Assembly (NCBI RefSeq): GCF_934277605.1
Contig: NZ_CAKQVD010000024.1
Coordinates: 1 to 26,095 of the forward strand
From: an uncultured Anaerotignum sp.
GTDB lineage: Bacteria > Bacillota > Clostridia > Lachnospirales > Anaerotignaceae
Length of the DNA stretch: 26,095 nucleotides
Reading direction: 5' to 3'
Notes under the pieces: model-generated
Told to the model about the DNA's origin: nothing
Database searches by the model: none
The model's input: the letters and a program-made list of their open reading frames with translations, nothing else
Program-made: the position numbers and the translations under genes
Shown here: positions 1 to 6,900 of the stretch, one piece after another
Numbering within the stretch: the first letter of the stretch is position 1
Layout: each line of letters begins with the position of its first letter

Positions 1-14
1 TTGGGTACTTCTCC
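1..14 (-). tRNA. 5' end of a second tRNA, probably tRNA-Ser (partial, cut by window edge)
   Basis: Read leftward, the first 14 bases are GGAGAAGTACCCAA. They fit a seven-base acceptor strand (GGAGAAG), then T8, A9 and the start of a D stem, the layout typical of bacterial serine tRNAs. It lies 33 bases downstream of the complete tRNA-Ser, in the same direction, so it is probably co-transcribed from the same promoter. The anticodon is outside the window, so the amino acid is inferred only from resemblance of the 5' end. Confidence 0.5.
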
Positions 15-47
15 ATAATGCTCTCAGCTCATCATACGGTATTTTAT

Positions 48-136
48 TGGCGGAGAGAGTGGGATTCGAACCCACGGCTCCTTTCGGAATCACTGGTTTT
101 CAAGACCAGCTCCTTAAACCACTCGGACATCTCTCC
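48..136 (-). tRNA. tRNA-Ser (anticodon UGA)
   Basis: Complete class II tRNA read leftward. The acceptor strand GGAGAGA pairs with TCTCTCC; the anticodon stem-loop is CTGGTCTTGAAAACCAG with anticodon TGA. A long variable arm follows (GATTCCGAAAGGAGC), and the T arm contains GTTCGAATC. The discriminator is G, and the 3' CCA is encoded (plus-strand tgg at 48-50). The long variable arm and the anticodon both support serine, decoding UCA and related UCN codons. Confidence 0.96.
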
Positions 137-176
137 ATGAAGTTTAGTTGCCTCTTCTTGAGCAGCGACCTTGACT

Positions 177-205
177 ATTATATCTTACCATCCACCGGTT
201 GTCAA
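177..205 (-). promoter_or_regulatory. Consensus promoter of the leftward tRNA genes
   Basis: On the minus strand there is TTGACA, a 17-base spacer and TATAAT, a perfect sigma-A type match, about 40 bases upstream of the mature tRNA-Ser 5' end. This is expected for a strong stable-RNA promoter. Confidence 0.85.
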
Positions 206-330
206 GCACTTTTTTGCTCTTTTTTTGTTTTTGTTCTTTCGGCAACCTCAGCGTCATGCTTCCGTGTCACTTGCGGTGATATAGATATTACAGGAAAAGT
301 CGAACCATGTCAACCCCTTTTTTTACTTTT

Positions 331-359
331 TTGTCGAAAATCTTTTCCCTACATTATAT
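331..359 (+). promoter_or_regulatory. Probable pepT promoter
   Basis: TTGTCG, 17 bases, TTATAT, which would give a leader of about 88 bases before pepT. A second possible -10 (TAAAAT, 407-412) lacks a good -35. Apart from this and the tRNA promoter, I see nothing else in the 317 gene-free bases between tRNA-Ser and pepT. Confidence 0.4.
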
Positions 360-453
360 ATGCTTTTTGCTTGCATCGCCATCTGGCATTTCTTTCGCAA
401 TCATGGTAAAATAAAGATGCTTTTAAAATTTTTTATTTCTTAAGGAGGCATCT

Positions 454-1686
454 ATGAAAACAGTTACCGAACGGTTTTTAACATACGTCAAGCACCACAC
501 CACTTCCGATGAAACATCCGAAACCTTTCCCAGCACAAAGCGTCAGCTTGCCTTTGCCGCCTTTCTTGCGAAGGAATGTGAAGCAATCGGCCTGCACGCT
601 GTATCCGTTGATTCCTATGGCTATGTGACGGCACTTCTGCCCGGCAATGTGCCCCATGCACGCACCATCGGCTTCATTGCCCACATGGATACCAGCCCCG
701 ATGCCGAGGGCGAAAATGTTCTTCCTAATATAGTAGAGAATTATGACGGGAAAACTATCCCCCTCAATCAAACGGTTCTCTCTCCGGAGGAATTTCCTAT
801 CCTAAAGGAATATATCGGGCAAACCCTCATTACCTCCGATGGCACAACGCTCCTTGGTGCCGATGATAAAGCCGGCATTGCCGAAATTTTAACCGCCATG
901 GAGTATCTGATTGCACATCCCGAGGTGCCACATGGGGATATCCGCATTGCCTTTACGCCCGATGAAGAAATCGGAAAGGGCGTTGACTTTTTTGATGTGG
1001 AAGCCTTTGGCGCAGACTTTGCCTATACCTTGGATGGCGGGCGTATTGGCGAATTGGAATATGAAAACTTTAACGCCGCTCGTGCCGTCATTCGTATCAA
1101 AGGAAAAAACGTCCATCCCGGCTCTGCAAAAAATGTGATGAAAAATGCCGCCCTCATCGGCACTGAAATTGCTTCTCTCCTGCCGGAACGGGAAACCCCC
1201 GCAAAAACAGAGGGCTATGAAGGCTTTTTCCATCTTTGCTCCTTCGAGGGCGATGTTTCCTCTGCAACCTTAACCTATATCATCCGAGATTTTGATGCAG
1301 ACTCCTTCGCACACCGCAAAGAGCTTCTGGAGCTGATTGTGGAACGAAAAAACACCCAGTATCCCAACTGTATCGAATTGGATTTGCATGATGAATATTA
1401 TAATATGCTTTCTCAAATCGAACCGCACATGGAAATTGTCGAGCTGGCAAAGCAGGCTATGCTCGATTGTGATATTACCCCCATCATCCAGCCCATTCGT
1501 GGCGGTACCGATGGTGCACGCCTCTCCTTTATGGGCTTGCCTTGTCCAAATCTGTTCGCAGGTGGACACAATTTCCACAGCAATTATGAATTTATCCCTG
1601 TGCCGTCTATGGAAAAAGCCGTCCGCATGGTTGTTCGGATTGCAGAACTTTCCGCAACGATGCTTGACTTTCAAAAAAACGTATGA
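454..1686 (+). CDS. pepT: Peptidase T (aminotripeptidase)
   Basis: Cytoplasmic M20B zinc aminopeptidase that removes the N-terminal residue from tripeptides. Its 410 residues match the usual family length. The co-catalytic metal site is visible: HMD at residues 77-79, the bridging Asp137 in GADDKAG, the catalytic Glu171 with Glu172 in PDEEIG, Asp194 in TLDGG, and the C-terminal histidine at 375 in HNFHSNYEF. The start follows AAGGAGG at normal spacing. The gene stands alone; its 3' end overlaps the promoter of the tyrS T-box leader, and no terminator separates the two, so read-through into the T-box is possible. Confidence 0.96.
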   Translation: MKTVTERFLTYVKHHTTSDETSETFPSTKRQLAFAAFLAKECEAIGLHAVSVDSYGYVTALLPGNVPHARTIGFIAHMDTSPDAEGENVLPNIVENYDGKTIPLNQTVLSPEEFPILKEYIGQTLITSDGTTLLGADDKAGIAEILTAMEYLIAHPEVPHGDIRIAFTPDEEIGKGVDFFDVEAFGADFAYTLDGGRIGELEYENFNAARAVIRIKGKNVHPGSAKNVMKNAALIGTEIASLLPERETPAKTEGYEGFFHLCSFEGDVSSATLTYIIRDFDADSFAHRKELLELIVERKNTQYPNCIELDLHDEYYNMLSQIEPHMEIVELAKQAMLDCDITPIIQPIRGGTDGARLSFMGLPCPNLFAGGHNFHSNYEFIPVPSMEKAVRMVVRIAELSATMLDFQKNV

Positions 1687-1692
1687 TATCAT
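1664..1692 (+). promoter_or_regulatory. Promoter for the tyrS T-box leader
   Basis: TTGACT (1664-1669), a 17-base spacer and TATCAT (1687-1692), overlapping the last codons of pepT and placing transcription start just before stem I of the T-box. An alternative -10, TATGAT, lies at 1707-1712. Confidence 0.55.
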
Positions 1693-1711
1693 TTTCTCAT
1701 ATTATTTATGA

Positions 1712-1948
1712 TACCAGCGATGATTGAGTATATGGGCAAAACTGGTTACAACCGCAGAGAGCAGTCCGGTTGGTGAAAGGTCTGCAGAACAGTCTTTGTA
1801 AATTACGCCTCATGAGCTTTGTGCAGGAAATGGCACAACGATTGCCCTACGTTACAGGGGTTGGAAGATGTTTGTCTTTTTGTATGATAAGCATAAATTA
1901 AGGTGGTACCACGGGTTCTCTCGTCCTTTCGGCGAGAGAGCCTTTTTT
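1712..1948 (+). ncRNA. T-box riboswitch, tyrosine specifier (UAC), upstream of tyrS
   Basis: Leader RNA that binds uncharged tRNA and prevents termination. Stem I has CAAAACTG pairing with CAGTCTTTG. This encloses a specifier loop with AGTA on the 5' side and the codon TAC (1804-1806, Tyr) on the 3' side. The distal part carries AGAGAG followed by GGTTGGTGAAAG, as in other T-boxes. The conserved T-box bulge is TTAAGGTGGTACCACGG (1898-1914). The terminator is GGTTCTCTCG (1914-1923), a short loop, CGAGAGAGCC (1933-1942) and six T. The T-box overlaps the 5' arm of the terminator, as needed for the antiterminator switch. The tyrosine specifier matches the downstream gene. Confidence 0.93.
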
Positions 1949-2017
1949 ATGTTTATTTCCGCAAGGCTTCGCTGTAATCAATCCATCCATCATATATACA
2001 GAAAAGGAGAATGTAAC

Positions 2018-3253
2018 ATGAACGCTTATGAAGTATTGAAGGAACGTGGCTTTATCGAACAGCTGACACACGAAGAGGAAATTAAGGCGCTTTTTGAAAA
2101 AGGCGGCGTAACCTTCTATATCGGCATTGATCCCACTGCGGACAGCCTGCACGTTGGTCACTTTCTGACCGTTATGGCAATGGCACACATGCAGCGCTGC
2201 GGCAACCGCCCCATTTGCCTGATGGGCGGCGGCACAGGCATGATTGGCGATCCCTCCGGCAAGGCGGATATGCGTAAAATGATGACCGTTGAAACCATCG
2301 ATCATAACGTAGCGTGCATCAAAAAGCAGCTTTCCCGTTTCATCAATTTTGATGAGGGCGAAGGCGGCGCAATCATCGCAAATAACGCAGATTGGCTGAG
2401 AAACCTGAACTATATCGAATTTCTGCGTGAAATCGGCACACATTTCTCTGTAAACCGTATGCTTGCGGCTGATTGCTTCAAAACCCGCATGGATAGAGAG
2501 CTTGGCCTGTCCTTCTTGGAATTTAACTATATGATTATGCAGGGCTATGACTTCTATGAACTGAACAGAAGATATGGCTGCTCCTTGGAAATGGGCGGCA
2601 ATGACCAGTGGTCTAATATCATCGCAGGCGTAGAGCTGATTCGCCGTAAAGCACAGAAGCCCGCTTATGGCATGACCTTTAAGCTGCTGACAAACAGCGA
2701 AGGCGTAAAAATGGGCAAAACCGTTTCCGGTGCTGTTTGGCTGGATCCCGAAAAAACCTCTCCCTATGAATTTTATCAGTATTGGAGAAATGTCGGCGAT
2801 AAGGATGTTGAAAAATGTCTCGCTCTGCTGACCTTCTTGCCCATGGATGAGGTACGTCGTCTGGGCGCACTGGAGGGTGCGGAAATCAATAAGGCGAAGG
2901 AGGTTCTTGCATTTGAGCTGACAAAAATCGTTCATGGCGAAGAAGAGGCTGTAAAAGCACAGGAGGCCGCAAAAGCATTGTTCGGCAAGGGTGCCGCAAC
3001 CGTTGATGCTCCCTCCACAGAAATCCCCGCTGCCGATTTCGCAGACGGCATGGATATTTTGACACTTCTGACCACAATCAAGGTGGTTCCTTCCCGCTCC
3101 GAAGGCAGACGTGCCGTTCAGCAGGGCGGCGTAAAGCTGGCAGAACAGCCCGTAAAGGATGTTGATTTCAAGGTAACCACAGACCTGTTTACCGATGGTA
3201 AGCTGTTGGTGCAGAAGGGCAAAAAGACCTTCCATAATGTTATCCTGAAATAA
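2018..3253 (+). CDS. tyrS: Tyrosyl-tRNA synthetase
   Basis: Class I synthetase that charges tRNA-Tyr in the cytoplasm. It has 411 residues. The HIGH motif appears as HVGH (45-48), the KMSKS loop as KMGKT (231-235), and the tyrosine/tRNA-side motif GGNDQW at 193-198. A C-terminal S4 RNA-binding domain covers roughly residues 345-405. The reading frame is open from 1868, but translation must start at ATG 2018, which follows AAGGAG by normal spacing; upstream codons lie inside the T-box terminator. Expression is controlled by the tyrosine T-box. An inverted repeat with a T run ends the transcript 30 bases after the stop. Confidence 0.97.
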   Translation: MNAYEVLKERGFIEQLTHEEEIKALFEKGGVTFYIGIDPTADSLHVGHFLTVMAMAHMQRCGNRPICLMGGGTGMIGDPSGKADMRKMMTVETIDHNVACIKKQLSRFINFDEGEGGAIIANNADWLRNLNYIEFLREIGTHFSVNRMLAADCFKTRMDRELGLSFLEFNYMIMQGYDFYELNRRYGCSLEMGGNDQWSNIIAGVELIRRKAQKPAYGMTFKLLTNSEGVKMGKTVSGAVWLDPEKTSPYEFYQYWRNVGDKDVEKCLALLTFLPMDEVRRLGALEGAEINKAKEVLAFELTKIVHGEEEAVKAQEAAKALFGKGAATVDAPSTEIPAADFADGMDILTLLTTIKVVPSRSEGRRAVQQGGVKLAEQPVKDVDFKVTTDLFTDGKLLVQKGKKTFHNVILK

Positions 3254-3280
3254 AAAACCGCTTTTCCTGTTTAAAAGCAT

Positions 3281-3335
3281 AAGAGCTTCCCGCATCATTT
3301 GTATCTCTCAAACCAATGCGGAAAGCTCTTTTTTT
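3281..3335 (+). terminator. Rho-independent terminator of tyrS
   Basis: Fifteen-base arms with one mismatch (AAGAGCTTCCCGCAT at 3281-3295 and ATGCGGAAAGCTCTT at 3316-3330), followed by a run of T. It lies between convergent tyrS and the VanZ-like gene. On the minus strand the T run is poor, so it is mainly a rightward terminator. Confidence 0.8.
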
Positions 3336-3362
3336 GTTTCTTATTCTGTTATATTTGTTGCT

Positions 3363-3956
3363 TCACATCACAATCCCCCACAAAGCCTCCGAAAGAAACG
3401 GCTGCAAGAAAAACATAATCCCCACCACCGTACCGCAAATCAGATAAAGGTCACTGCATTTTTCATGGATATGGCTAACCCTTGCAAAATTTCCCGTTGC
3501 TCTGCGTGCAATGAAATACCCAAGCAGTGTGCCAAGGCTGTTTGTAATGATATCATCCACATCCGTTGCTCTGCCCGTAAAAATCTGTGCTGCCTCGATG
3601 AAAACCGTTGCCAGCAGGCCCACCACAGCAATCCTTTTCACATCTCTGCATTCCTGCCAAAATATCGGCAAAAAGATTCCAAACGGAACAAATAAAAGCA
3701 CATTCAGGCAGGCATTCTTCAAATCCGCCATCATGTAAAGAAAAGGAATCACATTTACCGCAGGCTCGATTTTCAGCATTGTTATATTCGGGAACCCCAC
3801 CAATGCTAAAACCGCAGTCAGATAAAACGCAAATATCAGATAAAGGATTGTTTTGCTTCGGCTGTGAAAGCGGCATTTGTGGTAGATACAAAAAATCGGA
3901 ATCACAAAAACGGCTGCCGCCACCATTTCTATCAACGCACTGTATATCCGAAACAT
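3363..3956 (-). CDS. VanZ-like family membrane protein
   Basis: A 197-residue integral membrane protein with about five hydrophobic segments. The VanZ-family core is visible: NVLLFVPFGIFLP around residues 85-97, then EAAQ, and the DVDDIITNSLGTLLG stretch around 131-146. VanZ itself gives low-level teicoplanin resistance by an unclear route. Most family members in Clostridia have no assigned function, and nothing here indicates glycopeptide resistance (no vanHAX). The start follows GGAGAG. It begins 21 bases after the ArsC/Spx-family gene in the same direction and is probably co-transcribed with it. Confidence 0.85.
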   Translation of the reverse strand: MFRIYSALIEMVAAAVFVIPIFCIYHKCRFHSRSKTILYLIFAFYLTAVLALVGFPNITMLKIEPAVNVIPFLYMMADLKNACLNVLLFVPFGIFLPIFWQECRDVKRIAVVGLLATVFIEAAQIFTGRATDVDDIITNSLGTLLGYFIARRATGNFARVSHIHEKCSDLYLICGTVVGIMFFLQPFLSEALWGIVM

Positions 3957-3977
3957 TTTTCTCTCTCCAAAATCAAT

Positions 3978-4343
3978 TTATACAAGCTTTCCTTCCTTCA
4001 GCCTCTCAGCCCACTCTGCCTCCTTGAATCCGACAAGCACAGTGTCCCCGCCTATCGCCAACGGCCGTTTTACCAGCATCCCATTCGTAGCAAGCAGCCG
4101 AAGCTGCTCCTCCTCACTCATCGTAGGCAGCTTGTCCTTCAGGTGCATTTCCTTATAAAGCAGTCCACTGGTGTTAAAAAAACGCTTGAGCGGAAGTCCG
4201 CTTTTCAAGTGCCATTCCTTCAATTCCTCATAGGTCGGATTCTCCTCCGCAATATGACGCTCCGTATATACTACATTTTGCTCTGCCAACCATTTTTTCG
4301 CCTTTTGGCAGGTGGAGCATTTGGGATAACAAATAAATAACAT
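3978..4343 (-). CDS. ArsC/Spx family thioredoxin-fold protein
   Basis: A 121-residue member of the arsenate reductase/Spx/YffB family. The N-terminal redox motif is CSTC (Cys9-Cys12) with an extra Cys5 (ICYPKCSTC). The family's conserved Arg-Pro is at 93-94 (KRPLAIGG), and the middle helix has the usual FFNTSG element. The start is ATG 4343, seven bases after AAGGAGG; the frame extends further upstream, but no second site is as good. The CxxC pair is the arrangement used by Spx-like regulators and YffB proteins. A true arsenate reductase role is not supported, because no ars genes are nearby. It is first in a two-gene unit with the VanZ-like gene. Confidence 0.85.
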   Translation of the reverse strand: MLFICYPKCSTCQKAKKWLAEQNVVYTERHIAEENPTYEELKEWHLKSGLPLKRFFNTSGLLYKEMHLKDKLPTMSEEEQLRLLATNGMLVKRPLAIGGDTVLVGFKEAEWAERLKEGKLV

Positions 4344-4409
4344 ACCTCTGCCTCCTTTTCCGTTTCTCCGCTCTGTCTCTCCGAGAACGCTTTTCATAAA
4401 TCTGAAAAT

Positions 4410-4438
4410 AGTTTACCATACGCACATAAACAATGCAA
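4410..4438 (-). promoter_or_regulatory. Promoter of the ArsC/Spx-family and VanZ-like unit
   Basis: Minus strand TTGCAT, 17 bases, TAAACT, about 60 bases upstream of the start codon. Confidence 0.6.
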
Positions 4439-4452
4439 CGCCGCCGCACACC

Positions 4453-4484
4453 AAAGAAAAGACACCCCGCTCATGCGAGGTGTC
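4453..4484 (-). terminator. Terminator downstream of the DUF6935-type gene
   Basis: Minus strand GACACCTCGC, loop ATGA, GCGGGGTGTC, then TTTTCTTT. It lies about 100 bases beyond the stop of the 4582-5079 gene and just upstream of the next leftward promoter. I see no convincing gene in the bases between. Confidence 0.8.
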
Positions 4485-4581
4485 AACGGTTCATGCTATA
4501 TGTATTTCTGTGCTTTCCGATAGCTGCCTGTCTGCCAAACTCTTTTTCTCATTTTTCTCCTTCTGCATCAAGCCGGCGGCC

Positions 4582-5079
4582 TTATGCCCAAGGATCCGCC
4601 TCCTTCGGAATACGGATTCCCGTCAAAAGCTGCTGCTCCCACAAAAACCACTGTCCTGTGGATGGCTTGTTCCGAAGCTTTAACGGTCTGGGGCTGTCCG
4701 CACCACTACAAGATACATATAAGGTAAGATAGCCCTCTCCAATCTGACTGCGGCTGTTCGCATTCTCAGATATCATAATGCGGTACGGTAGCTCCGGCGT
4801 ATAATTATTCTCCGGAGAGGAGCCGGAAAAATAAGACCGCATCAAATACTCTTTTCCACGGACACGGTCTCTGATAAACTGCTTATCTATGCCGTTTAAT
4901 GCCCTTGGCCCACGCAGAAAATCCAGCATTCTTTCTGTCTCAGATGGATTTTCAGGATATAACGCCAACACAGCCACCGTCAAGGCAGCCACTTCCTCCG
5001 GCTCGGTCAGGCCTGCCTGCGGCATTGCTTTTAATTCCTCCAATGTTTTCGGAAGTCTTTCCAATCTAATCTCACTCAT
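4582..5079 (-). CDS. DUF6935-type protein of unknown function
   Basis: A 165-residue soluble protein without signal peptide or membrane segment. I recognise the layout of a conserved, uncharacterised Firmicute family (DUF6935). It has an N-terminal helical part that includes LKAMPQAGLTEPEEVAALTV, then FLRGPRALN, RDRVRGKEYLMRSYF, TPELPYRI, and a C-terminal part with SGADSPRPLKLR, GQWFLWEQ and a terminal ADPWA. No enzymatic motif is evident. The start follows AAAGGAGG at good spacing. A possible promoter is TGGACA, 18 bases, TAAAAT about 120 bases upstream on the minus strand. It has its own terminator and appears monocistronic. Confidence 0.8.
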   Translation of the reverse strand: MSEIRLERLPKTLEELKAMPQAGLTEPEEVAALTVAVLALYPENPSETERMLDFLRGPRALNGIDKQFIRDRVRGKEYLMRSYFSGSSPENNYTPELPYRIMISENANSRSQIGEGYLTLYVSCSGADSPRPLKLRNKPSTGQWFLWEQQLLTGIRIPKEADPWA

Positions 5080-5311
5080 CCCGTAACCTCCTTTTCATAG
5101 CTTGAGAAAGCAAGCGTTTCCAGTGTTTTCTTTTCTTGACAGCAAGCAGACGGTTTCCACATGAACCGTATGTTACAATTCACAAATTTTATATTGACTA
5201 TTTAAATTTTATCATAACCAACTAAACCTTGTCCAGTGGTGGAAAATCAGCGGCAACACCACCCTTGCGGTATCGTCAGCTACACACAAATTTTTATAGG
5301 AGGTAACAATC

Positions 5312-5434
5312 ATGAAGAAAATCGAAGGCTTATCTCGTAGCTACTGCCACGAAAGAGAACCAAAAATGCAGGAATTTTTGAAAAGCAAGCGCCGCAAGCA
5401 CGATTTCCGAATGAAAATGACTCTCACGAGTTAG
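5312..5434 (+). CDS. Small basic protein of 40 residues, unknown
   Basis: Starts eight bases after AGGAGG and encodes a 40-residue, lysine- and arginine-rich peptide beginning MKKIEGLSRSY and ending in MTLTS. I recognise no family. The ribosome binding site is excellent, and a 14-base-loop hairpin (GTGGTG with CACCAC, about 5236-5260) lies in the leader. The 3' half overlaps a 48-residue ORF on the other strand. A palindromic terminator-like sequence follows at 5479-5522. It could be a real small protein, one half of a small antisense pair, or the remnant of a larger gene. Confidence 0.4.
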   Translation: MKKIEGLSRSYCHEREPKMQEFLKSKRRKHDFRMKMTLTS

Positions 5435-5476
5435 TTTTATAAGAATCGGTGTTAAAACTTCAATTTTTTTAGACAT
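5330..5476 (-). CDS. Small ORF of 48 residues, antisense to the preceding one
   Basis: Starts seven bases after AGGAGG on the minus strand and encodes a peptide that begins MSKKIEVLTPILIK and has a hydrophobic, aromatic C-terminal half (FQKFLHFWFSFVAVA). It overlaps the rightward 40-residue ORF by 105 bases, tail to tail. Its ribosome binding site lies inside the 3' arm of the hairpin at 5479-5522, so folding would hide it. No family is recognised. Because the overlap region can be constrained by only one real gene, at most one of the two may be coding. Confidence 0.3.
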   Translation of the reverse strand: MSKKIEVLTPILIKLTRESHFHSEIVLAALAFQKFLHFWFSFVAVATR

Positions 5477-5478
5477 AG

Positions 5479-5522
5479 AAAAACCTCCTATCATAGTTTA
5501 ATTCTACAATAAGAGGTTTTTT
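5479..5522. terminator. Near-symmetrical hairpin, probable bidirectional terminator
   Basis: AAAAACCTC pairs with GAGGTTTTT, and within the loop TAT/ATA and TAG/CTA extend the stem across small mismatches. Rightward it would end the 40-residue ORF transcript (T run 5517-5522). Leftward it would be the first candidate terminator after purC. Confidence 0.55.
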
Positions 5523-5595
5523 ACTATTGCCCGATTTTACTGATTCAGCTCAGAAAGTACCGCCATAGTTTATCGCAGACTTCCAATCAACACAA

Positions 5596-6276
5596 TCAGC
5601 CGTTGATGATTTTTGTCAGTGTAACGGGATCAACATATTTGCCGTCCTTATAAACACGCATATTGCCGGATGCGATTTCATCAATCAGAATAACCTCATC
5701 CTTGTTGTAGCCAAATTCAAATTTAATATCATACAGATCCAAGCCCAGCTTTGCCAGCTCTGCCGCAACAATCTTTGTAATCTGCAAGGTCTGTTCCTTC
5801 ATGCTGTCATACATTTCAGCAGACATCACGCCCAAAACAACCAGACCGTCCTTTGTTACCAGAGGATCGCCCAGTGCATCATTCTTGAAGGTTGTTTCCA
5901 CATAGCCGCCTTCGATTGCTGTGCCGTCCTCGATATATTCGCCATAACGACGGATAAAGCTGCCTGTTGCTTTCAGTCTGCAAATAACCTCCAGACCATG
6001 ACCGAATACGGTTGCAGGCAGAACCTCCATGGTTGCATTATCCAAATCAGCGGAAACATAATGTGTCTTAATGCCTGCTTCCTTCAAAATTTCAAAAAAC
6101 TTGATGGATGTTTCCAGGTTTGCTTTACCAATGCCTTCAATCTGCAGACCAACAGTGTTTTCGCCGGGATCAAATACGCCATCCTTGCCTGTGCAGTCAT
6201 CCTTGAACTTCAGCAGCACATTGCCGTTTTCCAGTTTATAAACATCTTTTGTCTTGCCCTGATAAATCTTTTCCAT
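5596..6276 (-). CDS. purC: Phosphoribosylaminoimidazole-succinocarboxamide synthase (SAICAR synthase)
   Basis: Purine biosynthesis enzyme joining aspartate to CAIR with ATP. At 226 residues it is close to the usual bacterial length. Visible family features are the N-terminal YQGKTKDVY (residues 5-13), LKFKDDCTGKDG, the CRLKATGSFIRRYG stretch, and the C-terminal LIDEIASGNMRVYKDG. The frame is open upstream to 6378, but ATG 6276 matches the family N-terminus and follows AAAGGAC. No other purine genes are in the window, and no guanine-type riboswitch is visible in the leader. Confidence 0.95.
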   Translation of the reverse strand: MEKIYQGKTKDVYKLENGNVLLKFKDDCTGKDGVFDPGENTVGLQIEGIGKANLETSIKFFEILKEAGIKTHYVSADLDNATMEVLPATVFGHGLEVICRLKATGSFIRRYGEYIEDGTAIEGGYVETTFKNDALGDPLVTKDGLVVLGVMSAEMYDSMKEQTLQITKIVAAELAKLGLDLYDIKFEFGYNKDEVILIDEIASGNMRVYKDGKYVDPVTLTKIING

Positions 6277-6345
6277 TATTGTTTCCGTCCTTTCTAACTT
6301 TTCACAACACGCTTCTAAAAGAGATTGATTTCTCCTGACAAATTT

Positions 6346-6374
6346 ACTGTACTGCAAATTTTCGCCATATTCAA
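6346..6374 (-). promoter_or_regulatory. Probable purC promoter
   Basis: Minus strand TTGAAT, 17 bases, TACAGT, preceded by TGC as a partial extended -10. A consensus TTGACA also occurs about 30 bases further upstream but has no good -10 at the right distance. Confidence 0.45.
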
Positions 6375-6474
6375 GCATTTTTTTCTCTTAAAAAAAATCT
6401 TGTCAAATCTATCACTTGCACGCTTTTCAAAGAAAAATTTTTGATACATCCTTTCGAGAAAAAAGGCAACTTTA

Positions 6475-6502
6475 ACTAAAAAAGCCCTATTTAAAGGGCT
6501 TT
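6475..6502 (-). terminator. Terminator of the yhbY-nadD/yqeK-rsfS unit
   Basis: Minus strand AAAGCCCT, short loop, AGGGCTTT followed by more T, about 65 bases after the rsfS stop. Confidence 0.8.
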
Positions 6503-6567
6503 CTTCTGTCAAAAACAGACTATTCAAAAATCCTATTTTCGTTATAAGTGCTACTTATTTCAACGTC

Positions 6568-6900
6568 TTACAGTGCCTTTGCATCTCCCCAGACATGATC
6601 CAGCCCATAAAACTCTCTTTCCTCTCTGTTGAACAGATGCACCAGCAGATTGCCGAAGTCCAGCAAAATCCATGTGCCGCCGCTGTATCCCTCGCTGTGA
6701 TGCAACTTCACGCCCTGCTGAAACAGCTTTTGCTCCACCTCATCCGCCATGGCACGCAGCTGATTCACGTTTTTGCCGCTTGCAATCACAAAGCAATCCG
6801 CAATATTGGATAAGCCCCTTAAATCCAAAACCTTAATGTCCTCTCCCAGCTTATCCTCCAAGGCTGCCTCCGCAACCTTTGCCGCCTCTAATGCGTTCAT
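6568..6900 (-). CDS. rsfS: Ribosome silencing factor RsfS
   Basis: A 110-residue RsfS/DUF143 protein that binds ribosomal protein L14 on the large subunit and blocks subunit joining when nutrients are scarce. Typical stretches are LRGLSNIADCFVIASG (28-42), EGYSGGTWILLDFGNLLVHLF (70-90) and the C-terminal YGLDHVWGDA. The start at 6900 overlaps the stop of nadD/yqeK as ATGA and follows AGGAGG, so the two are translationally coupled. This is the usual last gene of the Firmicute nadD-yqeK-rsfS cluster. Confidence 0.95.
   Translation of the reverse strand: MNALEAAKVAEAALEDKLGEDIKVLDLRGLSNIADCFVIASGKNVNQLRAMADEVEQKLFQQGVKLHHSEGYSGGTWILLDFGNLLVHLFNREEREFYGLDHVWGDAKAL

Noticed and set aside
1868..2017. 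N-terminal extension of tyrS by 50 codons
   Set aside because: These codons lie in the T-box terminator, and the family N-terminus and ribosome binding site fit ATG 2018.
1898..3298. 466-codon open frame antisense to tyrS
   Set aside because: It mirrors tyrS, which has all synthetase motifs, a T-box and a ribosome binding site. The antisense product is a cysteine/histidine-rich sequence with no family resemblance.
4496..4552. Leftward 18-codon ORF after the DUF6935-type gene
   Set aside because: It has a GGAG close upstream but is very short, has no recognisable sequence and lies in the 3' untranslated region before a terminator.
5194..5215. TTGACT followed by TATCAT upstream of the 40-residue ORF
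   Set aside because: The spacer is only ten bases, so the two boxes cannot form one sigma-A promoter; TATCAT alone has no good -35.
6277..6480. Purine riboswitch in the purC leader
   Set aside because: I looked for the conserved loop-loop core and found none; the region holds AT-rich sequence and a promoter.
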